DNA of 64,000 nucleotides, from contig JAHWIN010000011.1 in assembly GCA_019322475.1 (NCBI GenBank), forward strand, positions 1 to 64,000. The letters run 5' to 3'. A program made the position numbers and the translations under genes. Below the pieces are notes generated by a model. The model did no database searches. It saw only the letters and a list, made by a program, of their open reading frames with translations, and had not been told where the DNA came from. Positions 32,897-41,028 of the stretch are shown one piece after another. The number at the start of each line of letters is the position of its first letter. Position 1 is the stretch's first letter. This stretch comes from Candidatus Woesearchaeota archaeon (GTDB lineage Archaea > Nanobdellota > Nanobdellia > Woesearchaeales > JACPBV01).

Positions 32897-32927
32897 CCTT
32901 AAATAAAAGTACATACTTAGTACGTAT
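32897..32927 (+). promoter_or_regulatory. Promoter and palindromic operator of the AbrB-nucleotidyltransferase gene
   Basis: A TATA box (TTAAATAAAAG, about 32898-32908) lies about 25 nt before the ATG, so the mRNA is probably leaderless. Between them is an imperfect 17-bp palindrome, TACATACTTAGTACGTA, symmetric at 14 of 17 positions. The encoded protein has a DNA-binding AbrB-like domain, so autorepression is likely. Confidence 0.5.
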
Positions 32928-32928
32928 T

Positions 32929-33708
32929 ATGCAGAAACTGGTATTCAGGAAAAAAGTATCTAAAGGAAGCAGGTTTAATCAGATATATATCCCCAAATGC
33001 CTTGAAAACAGGATATCAGTGGGGGATGAGGTAGAGGTAAGGCTGGTAAAAAAGCATATAGGCCTTTACTATTCCAGGGGATTAGGAAAATTGTCCGCTT
33101 TCAAGGAGAACCTGATAAGGGACATCTTCTCTTTCCTGGAAAGTTTCGATAAGATCCTGAACATATTTGTAGTAGGCTCATTTTTATCCATGAAGATAGA
33201 TTACAATGACATAGACATAGTTATAATAACTGAAGAGAGGGAAGATGGCATCGAAGAGCAGGTTTATGGCAAGCTTATAGATAAGTTCAACCTAAAGTTC
33301 CATATCCTCAATATAGGGAGGAAAAAGCTGGAATACCTGCTTAAGGCCTGCCCCCTGACCAGGGCCATGTTCAGCCTTTATGTCAGCAATAAAGACGTCA
33401 ATTTAGAAAAAAAGAAAATAATCGATAAAAATCATCTAAGCTTTTTGCTTATGATGCCCGAAGACCTGCTTGAGATAAGGCTAAGCAGCAGGGTCTTTTT
33501 CGATAACCTAAGGAGGTTGATAGTTATTGAAATGTTTTTAGATGATAAAAGTTTAGAGCTAGAGGATGTAAGCTCGGAATTAAGCGATTTGATAGGTAAA
33601 AGGCTATACCAAAGGATGAAAGATAACCTGGAGGTAGAAGAGAGGGTTGTTGGAGATATGAGGGCTGTCATAAAGGCAAAGCTGATAAGGATAAGAAAGA
33701 TGATCTAG
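32929..33708 (+). CDS. AbrB-like DNA-binding domain fused to a nucleotidyltransferase domain
   Basis: A 259-residue protein. Residues 1-45 (FRKKVSKGSRFNQIYIPKCLENRISVGDEVEVRLV in part) resemble the swapped-hairpin AbrB/MazE DNA-binding fold. Residues about 80-150 hold the polymerase-beta-type nucleotidyltransferase signature: Gly-Ser (VVGSFL), then NDIDIVII, with the Asp-x-Asp metal ligands. The C-terminal 100 residues are helical. MNT-type nucleotidyltransferases often act as antitoxins or AMP-transferring enzymes; the fusion with a DNA-binding domain suggests a regulator that also modifies a partner. The next gene follows after 6 nt. Target unknown. Confidence 0.65.
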   Translation: MQKLVFRKKVSKGSRFNQIYIPKCLENRISVGDEVEVRLVKKHIGLYYSRGLGKLSAFKENLIRDIFSFLESFDKILNIFVVGSFLSMKIDYNDIDIVIITEEREDGIEEQVYGKLIDKFNLKFHILNIGRKKLEYLLKACPLTRAMFSLYVSNKDVNLEKKKIIDKNHLSFLLMMPEDLLEIRLSSRVFFDNLRRLIVIEMFLDDKSLELEDVSSELSDLIGKRLYQRMKDNLEVEERVVGDMRAVIKAKLIRIRKMI

Positions 33709-33714
33709 ATTAAG

Positions 33715-34032
33715 ATGGGGAAAAAAGGCGATATAGACCAATTGGCCAATATAATGTCAAGGGCATTAAGGCATAAGATAGGCTCGATAGTCAACAAGGA
33801 CGAGTTCTACGCTGAAAGATACTCAAGAGATTCTGAAAACCTTATGAAAGAGGCTGAAAAGGTCCTGGACAGAAGAAAATGGAACAAGGAGGATAAGGCA
33901 GATATCAGGGAAAGATTGAAGGAGAAGCTGCTTAAAGAGCTGAAAGAAAAGGATTTTCTTGACCAAAAGAAATTTGATATCATGGATGAAGAGGCGGATA
34001 AGGCTTTAGAAAGGTTCGGGTTGATGCCTTGA
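33715..34032 (+). CDS. Small helical charged protein, partner of the AbrB-nucleotidyltransferase
   Basis: A 105-residue protein, almost entirely helical and rich in Lys, Glu, Asp and Arg, with no cysteine, membrane segment or recognised motif. It starts 6 nt after the stop of the AbrB-nucleotidyltransferase gene and ends 2 nt before the convergent surface-protein gene. The two-gene arrangement resembles toxin-antitoxin pairs, but HEPN toxins normally carry an R-x4-6-H motif, which is absent here. A substrate or cofactor of the nucleotidyltransferase is equally possible. Confidence 0.55.
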   Translation: MGKKGDIDQLANIMSRALRHKIGSIVNKDEFYAERYSRDSENLMKEAEKVLDRRKWNKEDKADIRERLKEKLLKELKEKDFLDQKKFDIMDEEADKALERFGLMP

Positions 34033-34034
34033 TA

Positions 34035-34292
34035 TCATCCAACACAACACGCGCTCTCAGGCTCATCGCAGTCAGACCAGCCCCCTTCCTTGGGAGTAAT
34101 CTCATTGCCCGAATAAGGCTTGCAGCAGTAGTTCGTAGTCCCTGAAATCCTGCATACGTTTACAGAAGAGCTTTGCTCTGTCTTTTTAACATTCTCTTCA
34201 AAATTAGCCATCCAGGAAAAGATAAGCACAGCGACAATGACAAGGACTACTATAGAAAAGATAGTTGTCTTAGAAACACCTCTATTGTCCAT
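34035..34292 (-). CDS. Small single-pass cysteine-rich surface protein
   Basis: An 85-residue protein with one N-terminal membrane helix (about residues 8-29) and an outer part with six cysteines, including two CC pairs (NYCCKPYSG and SACCVG) and a GGWSDC segment. The pattern resembles the modules in the protein at 31600-32619. It is probably a compact disulfide-bonded surface subunit. It follows the next pilin-like gene by 29 nt on the same strand. Confidence 0.6.
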   Translation of the reverse strand: MDNRGVSKTTIFSIVVLVIVAVLIFSWMANFEENVKKTEQSSSVNVCRISGTTNYCCKPYSGNEITPKEGGWSDCDEPESACCVG

Positions 34293-34321
34293 TTTAAATA
34301 AAAAAAGAAAAAATAAAAAGA

Positions 34322-34717
34322 TTAGCAGTCGTTTTTATCTATGGTTGTCCATATGCATCCTGCATGTTCTGGAGATTCGCATGCTGTCCTATCATTGCTG
34401 AAAACACCGCAGTCCTTTCCATCATCTCCATAAGTTTCAGTGCATGCCTCTGCTTTTGTAGGCTTGCAGCAGATCTCTCCTGCAGTGACGTCTGAGAATT
34501 GCCCGTATACCCTTAGGCATATAGAGCTGCACCCTTCAATCTCGCTCTTTACCAGACCGTTAGCCTCAGCGCATGTCCCTCCTTTCGTGACATCAGAGAC
34601 GCCCTTGCTGAAGACCCCCATCCTGCCTGTAAATACAGCCCATAGGACCACCAGCACGATAAGGACTATAGCTGCTATTATTATCGTGTTCAGGCTCAAT
34701 CCTTGTCCCTTTTTCAT
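34322..34717 (-). CDS. Type IV pilin-like protein, cysteine-rich
   Basis: A 131-residue protein starting MKKGQGLSLNTIIIAAIVLIV, a textbook archaeal prepilin N-terminus: KKGQ with cleavage after Gly4 expected, then the hydrophobic assembly helix. The outer 95 residues contain about ten cysteines, among them a CC pair in GEICCKPT. It should be processed by a PibD-type peptidase and assembled into a filament or surface complex. No assembly ATPase or platform protein is encoded in this window. Confidence 0.7.
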   Translation of the reverse strand: MKKGQGLSLNTIIIAAIVLIVLVVLWAVFTGRMGVFSKGVSDVTKGGTCAEANGLVKSEIEGCSSICLRVYGQFSDVTAGEICCKPTKAEACTETYGDDGKDCGVFSNDRTACESPEHAGCIWTTIDKNDC

Positions 34718-34818
34718 AATTATGCACCTCTTTGTTTATTCTAAATGCTGATTATACCTTATAACTATTGTATGTTATATTTAAAACTTTCGGGTCGTGC
34801 TTAAAAAACAGCATTATT

Positions 34819-35313
34819 TTAGCATATGTCTATAGACAGATAAAGTATCTTTTCACCGGAAGCGTCTATAGGTATGGGGTCTGTCTTATGCTTCTTTTCC
34901 CCCGGGCATCCTCTTTCGCTTTTCACATCGACTATTGTCGCCTCCTCCGCCCTTGCCTCAAAATCATAATTTATGTGCCATTTTTCAAGCGTTTGGTTAA
35001 GTATATCCTTCGTCATCTCATTTATATACTGGCAGGAGCTTTTCCCGCCCCTGCACATAACCTGCGGATTCTCATGATCCCTCCCGCAGTCTTTATAGAG
35101 CTCTTTTATGCTCATCCTGTGGGTGCTGCAGTTCTCTGTAGTTGTTCCCATAAGGGTGCTTAAGATGTTGGAGGCAATCTCAGTCTGCGTATACCCTTTT
35201 TTGTACTCAAAAGGCTCTTTTAGCATTATGAACCTGATAGCAAAAAGCATGATTATTGATATCAGTATGACTATTATAGCGAGCCCCATTATCTCCATCT
35301 GTGCTTTTTTCAT
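34819..35313 (-). CDS. Pilin-like single-pass protein
   Basis: A 164-residue protein starting [23 protein letters not shown]: two lysines, an Ala/Gln, then a long hydrophobic helix, close to the prepilin pattern though without Gly at the expected cleavage position. The outer region has about six cysteines. It has its own upstream AT-rich promoter region (35330-35345) and is the first of three genes with the same N-terminal design reading leftwards. No family is recognised. Confidence 0.6.
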   Translation of the reverse strand: MKKAQMEIMGLAIIVILISIIMLFAIRFIMLKEPFEYKKGYTQTEIASNILSTLMGTTTENCSTHRMSIKELYKDCGRDHENPQVMCRGGKSSCQYINEMTKDILNQTLEKWHINYDFEARAEEATIVDVKSERGCPGEKKHKTDPIPIDASGEKILYLSIDIC

Positions 35314-35412
35314 ATTATAGCAAGCGACACAAATTTTTATACAATATACAGGTCACTTGCTTATTACTAAAAGACAAGATTTGTTCAAAAACTTTTCTTT
35401 TAGTATAATCGT

Positions 35413-35892
35413 TCACTTTTTATAAAATTCTATGGCCAGGATCCCAAAGCCGATATCCTCTGAAGTTCCGTTGAATAAGGAGACAGGTATGAATGTTGAA
35501 AGCCTGTTCGAATAGTTTGCCATGGTGCCGTTATATAATATCCACATTTTTTTTTCTGGAAATATCTCTTCAACCCATATCCTGCTGGACTCAAAAACAT
35601 CGTAATAATATATGTTGTTTTCCCTTACAGTCCCGGAAGCGGCCTCCAGCTTCATGATGTCTATGCACCCCTCTGTTATTATGTTCTCTCTGGAGCATTG
35701 AAGCTCAGGAAGGAATGAAGCCTTCTGCGCTGCCTGTATGGCCTCCAGCTGGATGTTCTCCTCCATCTCCGTCTTTGAAGACCCGCTTATGACATTCATG
35801 TAGAAGACAAAGCCGAACATTACAAATACTATGAAGATGAAGAGTATGGCCACGGATTCGCCCATCTGTATCTGTGCTTTTTCATCCTTCAT
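35413..35892 (-). CDS. Pilin-like single-pass protein
   Basis: About 159 residues when started at 35892 (MKDEKAQIQMGES), which avoids the 19-nt overlap that the longer form from 35916 has with the upstream gene and sets the charged residues just before the helix (about residues 12-33). The outer region is strand-rich with two cysteines (LQCSRENIITEGC). It follows the larger protein at 35898-36959 directly, so the two are translated together. Confidence 0.6.
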   Translation of the reverse strand: MKDEKAQIQMGESVAILFIFIVFVMFGFVFYMNVISGSSKTEMEENIQLEAIQAAQKASFLPELQCSRENIITEGCIDIMKLEAASGTVRENNIYYYDVFESSRIWVEEIFPEKKMWILYNGTMANYSNRLSTFIPVSLFNGTSEDIGFGILAIEFYKK

Positions 35893-35897
35893 TTTTT

Positions 35898-36959
35898 TCA
35901 GTAGATAAGTGTGCATGAGTGCAGCTTTGCCAGGTTGTTTGCGCTTCCCTCTTCCCCGCTTATGTCCTTTGCAGCATCCTTTATGTCATCCATATCCTCC
36001 TGACTAGTGCCTGGAAAATCAGAAGCCATCTTTTCTGATCCTTCCTTTATGGTTTCTATGCCTGTTATTGCATGGTCATATGCAGTTGAGCAATGGCTAT
36101 TTCCTGCATATACCACTTTCATCCTGGACGACCTGTTAAGGTAAACCCTGCTTACCAGGCTTAGTTTTCTGAAAGCCTTCCTCATCACACAGTCATACAT
36201 CTCCTTGTCTTCTGCAAATATCGCCCCAAATAAGCTTTCTTCCTTTAGGTAATGGCTTTTTCCCTCTGATCTCCACTCTGCCCCGTTCTTTTCCAGAAAC
36301 TCTATCGTTCCTGTAGGCTCTATAAGGCTTGAATCCTTCAATGTAGTAAGATTGGCTGCTGTTAAGCTTTCATCATCCATCCCGCTAAGCTTTTGCAGTA
36401 TGGCATCAGCATTGGAATTGCCCAGCAGTATTACCTTGACCTTATAGTTGTTCTTGTCTATCAGGCTGCCAAGCTCTGCTTCTGTAGTTAATTCCTTGTT
36501 CATCTCCTTTGGCAGCTTATCATAGATCCTCTGCCCCAGCCCCTCATTGTTGTCGACTATTATATACCTTAGCTGAGGATCTGTAAGATAAAGGAAGTTG
36601 GTTGCCCTGTAAGGCACGTTCCAGTCCAGTGCCCAGGTTATCATCTCTTTGCCCTTCAATACCCCTGGAGAGAATATAACATTGCCCCTTGTCGATTTTG
36701 GGCTCACCCCTATAAAGTACCTGTTGCACTCAAATCCTATGTCAATGTTAGGCAGGTCTATGATATTGACGGTATTCATGGAAGCCTGGGCCCCCGTAAG
36801 CAGGGACTCAAGCTTTGTGACTATGCTTCCTTCAGTCCTTACTTCAGAGAATTCCCTCTGTTTATTGACAACATTTATGAAGAATATGAATATGACAGCC
36901 CCCGCTATAAGTATGAATATCCAGTTGAAATGTACCTCTATCATGCCTCTTTTTTCCAT
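35898..36959 (-). CDS. Larger membrane-anchored protein of the second surface cluster
   Basis: A 353-residue protein with one N-terminal membrane helix (about residues 13-30) after MEKRGMIEVHFNW. The outer region contains alternating strands and helices with a few cysteines; DPQLRYIIVDNN and VKVILLGNSNAD look like strands of an alpha/beta domain. I recognise no family. It heads the second surface cluster; a TATA-like stretch at about 36980-36990 on the minus strand is its likely promoter. The 149 nt from 36960 to 37108 hold nothing else that I can identify. Confidence 0.55.
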   Translation of the reverse strand: MEKRGMIEVHFNWIFILIAGAVIFIFFINVVNKQREFSEVRTEGSIVTKLESLLTGAQASMNTVNIIDLPNIDIGFECNRYFIGVSPKSTRGNVIFSPGVLKGKEMITWALDWNVPYRATNFLYLTDPQLRYIIVDNNEGLGQRIYDKLPKEMNKELTTEAELGSLIDKNNYKVKVILLGNSNADAILQKLSGMDDESLTAANLTTLKDSSLIEPTGTIEFLEKNGAEWRSEGKSHYLKEESLFGAIFAEDKEMYDCVMRKAFRKLSLVSRVYLNRSSRMKVVYAGNSHCSTAYDHAITGIETIKEGSEKMASDFPGTSQEDMDDIKDAAKDISGEEGSANNLAKLHSCTLIY

Positions 36960-37108
36960 CAGAAGCTTTATCTCTTATTGTCTTATTTATATTTATTGGA
37001 AATTTCGCCTCATGGAAACCCCTGATGACTGTTCCGTGTTTGCCAAGAAAGCAAAAGCTGCGCCTCTCTGGAATAGATTAAAAGATAGAACTAAACCCTA
37101 TATCCCTG

Positions 37109-37621
37109 TTAGATATTCTTATTTTTTGCAGGCGCCTTTTTCCTCTTAGGCATTGCCTTTTCATCGGCTTTCCCGCTTTTATCTTCTTTGCCCTTTTTTG
37201 CCTTATCTTCAGCTACAGCATCCTTTTTGATTTCTTTCTTCTGGATGCCCTTAGCTTCTTTTACAGGCTTTTTCTTTTCCTTAGCTTCTGTTTTCCCGCC
37301 CTTTTTCTTCTCTTCAGAAACATCATTCTGGCCTTCCTTTTTTCCCCTTATCCTTCTTGGCCTTTCTCCTTTCTCCTTTCTCTTTGTTTCCCACACAGGT
37401 ATATTCAGTTTGTCGAATTCCTTCTTGACATCCTCATGAGAAGCCCCTTTTTTGATATCTATCTTCCTTGAGGTAGGCTCCAGATGCAGCATATTGCATT
37501 TCCTCCTCCTGACATTGCCGTCTATAAGAACATGATTGTTGTCTAAGATTTCCAGAATTACAGCCTCTCTGCCTGCATCCCTTCCGCATGTCTTTATGCA
37601 GATCCTTCCTGTTTCCATCAT
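37109..37621 (-). CDS. rpl14e: Large-subunit ribosomal protein eL14 with a long basic tail
   Basis: About 170 residues. The N-terminal 75 residues are the eL14 KOW domain (METGRICIKTCGRDAGREAVILEI, DGNVRRRKCNMLHLEP). The remaining 95 residues are a Lys/Glu/Ala-rich disordered tail not found in standard archaeal eL14, which is about 80 residues. The frame is open to 37705, but a perfect GGAGG Shine-Dalgarno 8 nt before the ATG at 37621, and the family start, fix the start there. It is the last gene of the ribosomal superoperon; the usual neighbours cmk and truB are not present. Confidence 0.9.
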   Translation of the reverse strand: MMETGRICIKTCGRDAGREAVILEILDNNHVLIDGNVRRRKCNMLHLEPTSRKIDIKKGASHEDVKKEFDKLNIPVWETKRKEKGERPRRIRGKKEGQNDVSEEKKKGGKTEAKEKKKPVKEAKGIQKKEIKKDAVAEDKAKKGKEDKSGKADEKAMPKRKKAPAKNKNI

Positions 37622-37679
37622 TTTTAGTTCCTCCGGTCTCTCTGTATATGGGCATAGTTGCCTTATTGCCCTGGAGACT

Positions 37680-37949
37680 TCATTCCTTTCTTGCCTTTTC
37701 GACAAACAATGATTTCATGCATCTGCCGCATAGCGCTCCGCCATAAGGCCTGTTCACCTTCTTCCTGCTTTTGGCCATCTTCTTCATCTTATAAGGCCTC
37801 TCTCTGGCTATTCCTGGAAGTACAGCACCGCATTTTCCGCACTTGGCAGCCTTGGGCTTCCTGTGCTTGTAATGGGTTGTAGTCCTGCCTCCGGGAGTTT
37901 TTACACATATCCTCCTTAAAGACCTTGATCTTTTTCTTGGTTGCGGCAT
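37680..37949 (-). CDS. rpl34e: Large-subunit ribosomal protein eL34
   Basis: An 89-residue eL34 with the expected opening (QPRKRSRSLRRICVKTPGGRTTTHY), a zinc site formed by CGKCG and CGRC, and the PYGGALC signature. Length and motifs are normal for archaea. It lies 15 nt downstream of the YidC-like gene and is followed by eL14. In many archaea adk lies before and cmk after this gene; both are absent. Confidence 0.95.
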   Translation of the reverse strand: MPQPRKRSRSLRRICVKTPGGRTTTHYKHRKPKAAKCGKCGAVLPGIARERPYKMKKMAKSRKKVNRPYGGALCGRCMKSLFVEKARKE

Positions 37950-37964
37950 TTTACTTTCACAAAT

Positions 37965-38711
37965 CTAGTACACTTTAAAAAGCTTTCTTAATGCTATGCT
38001 GAATATGATTGATAACAGGATATATGTCCCAAGCCATCCAAGCTTCCATCCAAAAAGGTTAAGCACCTTTATCTTGTTGTTGTCTACGCTTATCTGCTTT
38101 ACGGTCTTGTCCTTGACCTGTTCTATGGGCTTGCTGTATTTCTGTTCCTCATTTATCGTAAGCTCTTTTGTATAGCTTTTATGGCCTATATTGTACTCAA
38201 GAAGGTATTCTCCCTCCTCTCCTTTTAGTATCCATTTCGTTTCCCCGTCGCTTATGGTCTTGTTTAGCTCCCCATCACTTTCTATGCCGTTGGGAAGAAC
38301 AAGCTCAACATCCCCCTTCACATTTTCATAAAAAGACATGGTTGTTGTAAACTCCTGGCTGGGCCTTATAGGAGAATACGCAAGGTTTGCATTCATCCAT
38401 CCGAATATCAGTATTATCGGTATAAATGTAAAAAGCATGGACCTCATAGAATGGGTCATGTATTTCATGTTCGTCTGCATGGCTTTCTTCTGGACCTGCA
38501 TCATCTTTTGGGGCTCGCTCCTTAGCTCCTTCATCTCTTTCTGCAGCTCCTTCATCTCTCCCTTGAGATCCTTCATAAGGCTCTGGTTGGTGGTGTACTT
38601 ATAGATGGCTGTTATCAGTACAGTTATCAAAAAAGCCATTATGACTACCACCCAGAGAATAGGCAGTTTTAGTAATGGGTCAAATATTGGGCTTAATATA
38701 CCTTCTAGCAT
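37965..38711 (-). CDS. YidC/EMC3-like membrane insertase (DUF106)
   Basis: A 248-residue membrane protein with helices at about 18-38, 95-112 and near the C-terminus, and a charged coiled-coil hairpin between the first two (LKGEMKELQKEMKELRSEPQKMMQVQKK). This is the DUF106 family, archaeal relatives of YidC/Oxa1/EMC3 that insert membrane proteins. It follows secY by 24 nt, the usual position in archaea. An extra outer beta-rich region (about residues 130-210) between the last helices is larger than in most homologues. Confidence 0.85.
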   Translation of the reverse strand: MLEGILSPIFDPLLKLPILWVVVIMAFLITVLITAIYKYTTNQSLMKDLKGEMKELQKEMKELRSEPQKMMQVQKKAMQTNMKYMTHSMRSMLFTFIPIILIFGWMNANLAYSPIRPSQEFTTTMSFYENVKGDVELVLPNGIESDGELNKTISDGETKWILKGEEGEYLLEYNIGHKSYTKELTINEEQKYSKPIEQVKDKTVKQISVDNNKIKVLNLFGWKLGWLGTYILLSIIFSIALRKLFKVY

Positions 38712-38735
38712 TTTATATTATACCTCTTTTTTGTT

Positions 38736-40142
38736 TTAGCTTATAAACTTTCTCATAGCAGGGTACATGTCCATCATGTGCTGCTTGGCTATCTCTTCAT
38801 ATAGGCTGTATACTATCATGACAGCAAGCAGGATGCCCATCCCGCTGCTTAAGCAGCTGCTTAGGTCAGCAAGTGCTGCCAAGAGCCCCACTGCTATGCC
38901 CCCCATTATGGTCAGGGGCCAGATATACCTTTTAAGCAGGCTTTCAAGTACCCTTTGATCCCTTCTGAAACCGGGTATCTGAAGACCTGATGCCATCATC
39001 TGCTTAGCCTGTGATTTAGCGTCCATGCCTGATGTCTGGACCCAGAATATGCTGAATATTACAGATCCGCCCACCATGAATAATGTGTATACAGATGCCT
39101 GTATTAGGTGCTCTCCCGTCAATGAATGGGTGAGTATGTTGGTGACTACCTGGGGATGCTGCATCCAATATACAAAACCCCCTACAAGCTGTCCGCTTCC
39201 CTCGCTGAATCTTGCAAATATGTTAGGCCCTATCCAGTTCTGCATCAGCCTCCCCCAAAGCTGGAAATTAGCCATCAATGCAGCTACAAGTATGACTGGG
39301 ATGTTGCTTGTATATAGGAATGCCAGCGGCCACCTTATGCCCTGCCCCCTAACTCTTCCAAAAGAAAGTGGTATTTCAACCTTCATCGCTTGGGCATAGA
39401 CCACCACCATAAAGACCAGCGCTGTTGATATCAGTGCAGCAAGCTTGATTCCTGCAGTGGTTGGGTCTCCTGCAGCCAATGCCTGGAATAATGCAGGTAC
39501 AGCCCCTACAGAATATGTTACACCTGTCAATCCTCCTGGCCCCGGAAGCCAGTTCAATGCCTGGATAAATATCTGCTGTGAGACTCCCGCAGCTATGAAC
39601 AGTGATACTCCTGAACCAAAGCCCCACTTGCTGACAACCTCATCAAGGAATAATATGAGCATGCCCCCTAAAAAAAGCTGGAATACGAGCAGAAGCTGTA
39701 TCTGGAAGAAAAGAGGTGTTCCTCTCAATGCCTCAGGCGGAGAAAGGCCGCCCATAAATACATATACTACAGCCTCAAATATCGTGAAGAATATTGCCAG
39801 CAGCTTTTGGATCCCCTCAAAGTTCTTCTTCCCTTCTGTTGTGGTAAGGTCAAACTTTACTATCTCAGACCCGTTCAAAAGCTGCAAGACGATAGAGGCA
39901 GTGACTATAGGCCCTATCCCTAATGATACTATGGATCCGAAATTAGCTGCCAGTATTATTGAAAGGTATTCAAACTGCGCTAGTTTGTTTGGGCCTAGCC
40001 CGAAAAGCGGCATAAGCCCAAGAACAAAGAATATGACCAGTACTATCAATGTCCATTTTAGCTTTTCTTTAAAGGACAGTTTTTTTTGGGTTGGGCCGCC
40101 AACCTCAGGAAGATTGTCAAGAATGGTTCTCCAGATAGACAT
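38736..40142 (-). CDS. secY: Protein translocase subunit SecY
   Basis: A 468-residue SecY with about ten membrane helices and family signatures such as the plug region GIGPIVTASIVLQLL, the GGSVIFSIFWVQTSGMDAKSQAKQMMASG segment, and RDQRVLESLLKRYIWPLTIMGG. It forms the protein-conducting channel with SecE. Together with the YidC-like insertase downstream it would place the many single-pass surface proteins encoded in this window. It starts 1 nt after the uL15 stop. Confidence 0.97.
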   Translation of the reverse strand: MSIWRTILDNLPEVGGPTQKKLSFKEKLKWTLIVLVIFFVLGLMPLFGLGPNKLAQFEYLSIILAANFGSIVSLGIGPIVTASIVLQLLNGSEIVKFDLTTTEGKKNFEGIQKLLAIFFTIFEAVVYVFMGGLSPPEALRGTPLFFQIQLLLVFQLFLGGMLILFLDEVVSKWGFGSGVSLFIAAGVSQQIFIQALNWLPGPGGLTGVTYSVGAVPALFQALAAGDPTTAGIKLAALISTALVFMVVVYAQAMKVEIPLSFGRVRGQGIRWPLAFLYTSNIPVILVAALMANFQLWGRLMQNWIGPNIFARFSEGSGQLVGGFVYWMQHPQVVTNILTHSLTGEHLIQASVYTLFMVGGSVIFSIFWVQTSGMDAKSQAKQMMASGLQIPGFRRDQRVLESLLKRYIWPLTIMGGIAVGLLAALADLSSCLSSGMGILLAVMIVYSLYEEIAKQHMMDMYPAMRKFIS

Positions 40143-40143
40143 T

Positions 40144-40596
40144 TTACTTGGGAGGCTTTGCCTCTTCTTTTTTTATGCTGCTCAAGATGACCTCTCCGCC
40201 AGCCTTTTTGACTTTCTCTACAGCATTTTTAGATGCACTTTCGACCTTTATCTTTAGTTTGGAATCGATTCTGCCCCTTCCTAGGAGCTTGCCATACCCT
40301 AATTTCCCCAGGTCGATGAGGTTCCCTTCCTTCAGGAAGATTTCAGGATGTTCACATATGAGATCGAGATTGACAGCTTTTGCCTCTTTCCTTGCGCCTT
40401 TGGTCTTGAACCCGTGCTTTCCGAAATATTTCTTGTCCTTCCAGTATCTTGGCTTCATGGCATCTCCCCTTTTTCCGCTGCCTGCCATGCCTCTTCCGCC
40501 TCTGCTTCCGGCACCCCTGTGCTTTTTCTTGCTGCCCCATCCGTGGGTATGTGTGCCTCTCTGCCTGCTGAATTTCTTTCTTTTGTTGATTGTCAT
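40144..40596 (-). CDS. rpl15: Large-subunit ribosomal protein uL15
   Basis: A 150-residue uL15 with the basic, Gly-rich N-terminal extension (RGTHTHGWGSKKKHRGAGSRGGRGMAG in part), which threads into the 50S subunit, and a C-terminal globular part (IDLGKLGYGKLLGRGRI). It is directly followed by secY and directly preceded by uL30, with no spacing. Confidence 0.97.
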   Translation of the reverse strand: MTINKRKKFSRQRGTHTHGWGSKKKHRGAGSRGGRGMAGSGKRGDAMKPRYWKDKKYFGKHGFKTKGARKEAKAVNLDLICEHPEIFLKEGNLIDLGKLGYGKLLGRGRIDSKLKIKVESASKNAVEKVKKAGGEVILSSIKKEEAKPPK

Positions 40597-41028
40597 TTAG
40601 ATCATCCTTTTCAATAGGTCATTGATCTTATCTCCCCTGTACCCCAATGCCCCGTGGGACTTGAACCCCACTTTTATGCCTTTTCTTCCGAAACCCTTTT
40701 TAGGGGGGCTGAGCCTGAAGAAAGGCTTGATCTTCTTTCCGTCGATAACTATAAACTTAGAGTCATACTTTATCCTGCCTTTCCTGTCTTCACCCCTTCC
40801 TTTGAATTCTTCCCCTCTTTTTTCCACTACCTCTTTATGCATCTCATCGCTTATCTCCCCATAGGTTACAAAGTCCTTGACCTTGTTGATCATGCCTTTA
40901 TAGGTAGGATTGTCCTCTACTATAGTGCAGTAATTCTTCCTGTACAGTCTTAAAAGGGTTAAGGTGTCCTTGATGTCTCCCTTTACGTTTATGGATCCTC
41001 TAACCCTTACTATTGCTATCTTGCTCAT
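40597..41028 (-). CDS. rpl30: Large-subunit ribosomal protein uL30
   Basis: A 143-residue archaeal-type uL30: AIVRVRGSINVKGDIKDTLTLLRLYRKNYCTIV at the start and the C-terminal FRLSPPKKGFGRKGIKVGFKSHGALGYRG region of the longer archaeal/eukaryotic form. It overlaps the end of uS5 by 29 nt. Confidence 0.97.
   Translation of the reverse strand: MSKIAIVRVRGSINVKGDIKDTLTLLRLYRKNYCTIVEDNPTYKGMINKVKDFVTYGEISDEMHKEVVEKRGEEFKGRGEDRKGRIKYDSKFIVIDGKKIKPFFRLSPPKKGFGRKGIKVGFKSHGALGYRGDKINDLLKRMI

Noticed and set aside
37023..37060. C/D box small RNA suggested by a TGATGA box after the second surface cluster
   Set aside because: No CTGA D box lies at a suitable distance and no terminal stem is visible.
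36649..37149. Plus-strand frame of 166 codons across the start of the gene at 35898-36959
   Set aside because: It is antisense to a convincing coding gene, has no recognisable protein features, and its composition is that of a shadow frame.
39445..40257. Plus-strand frame of 270 codons antisense to secY
   Set aside because: secY on the other strand is beyond doubt; the long open frame results from its codon composition. The same applies to the long frames antisense to uS5 and eL32.
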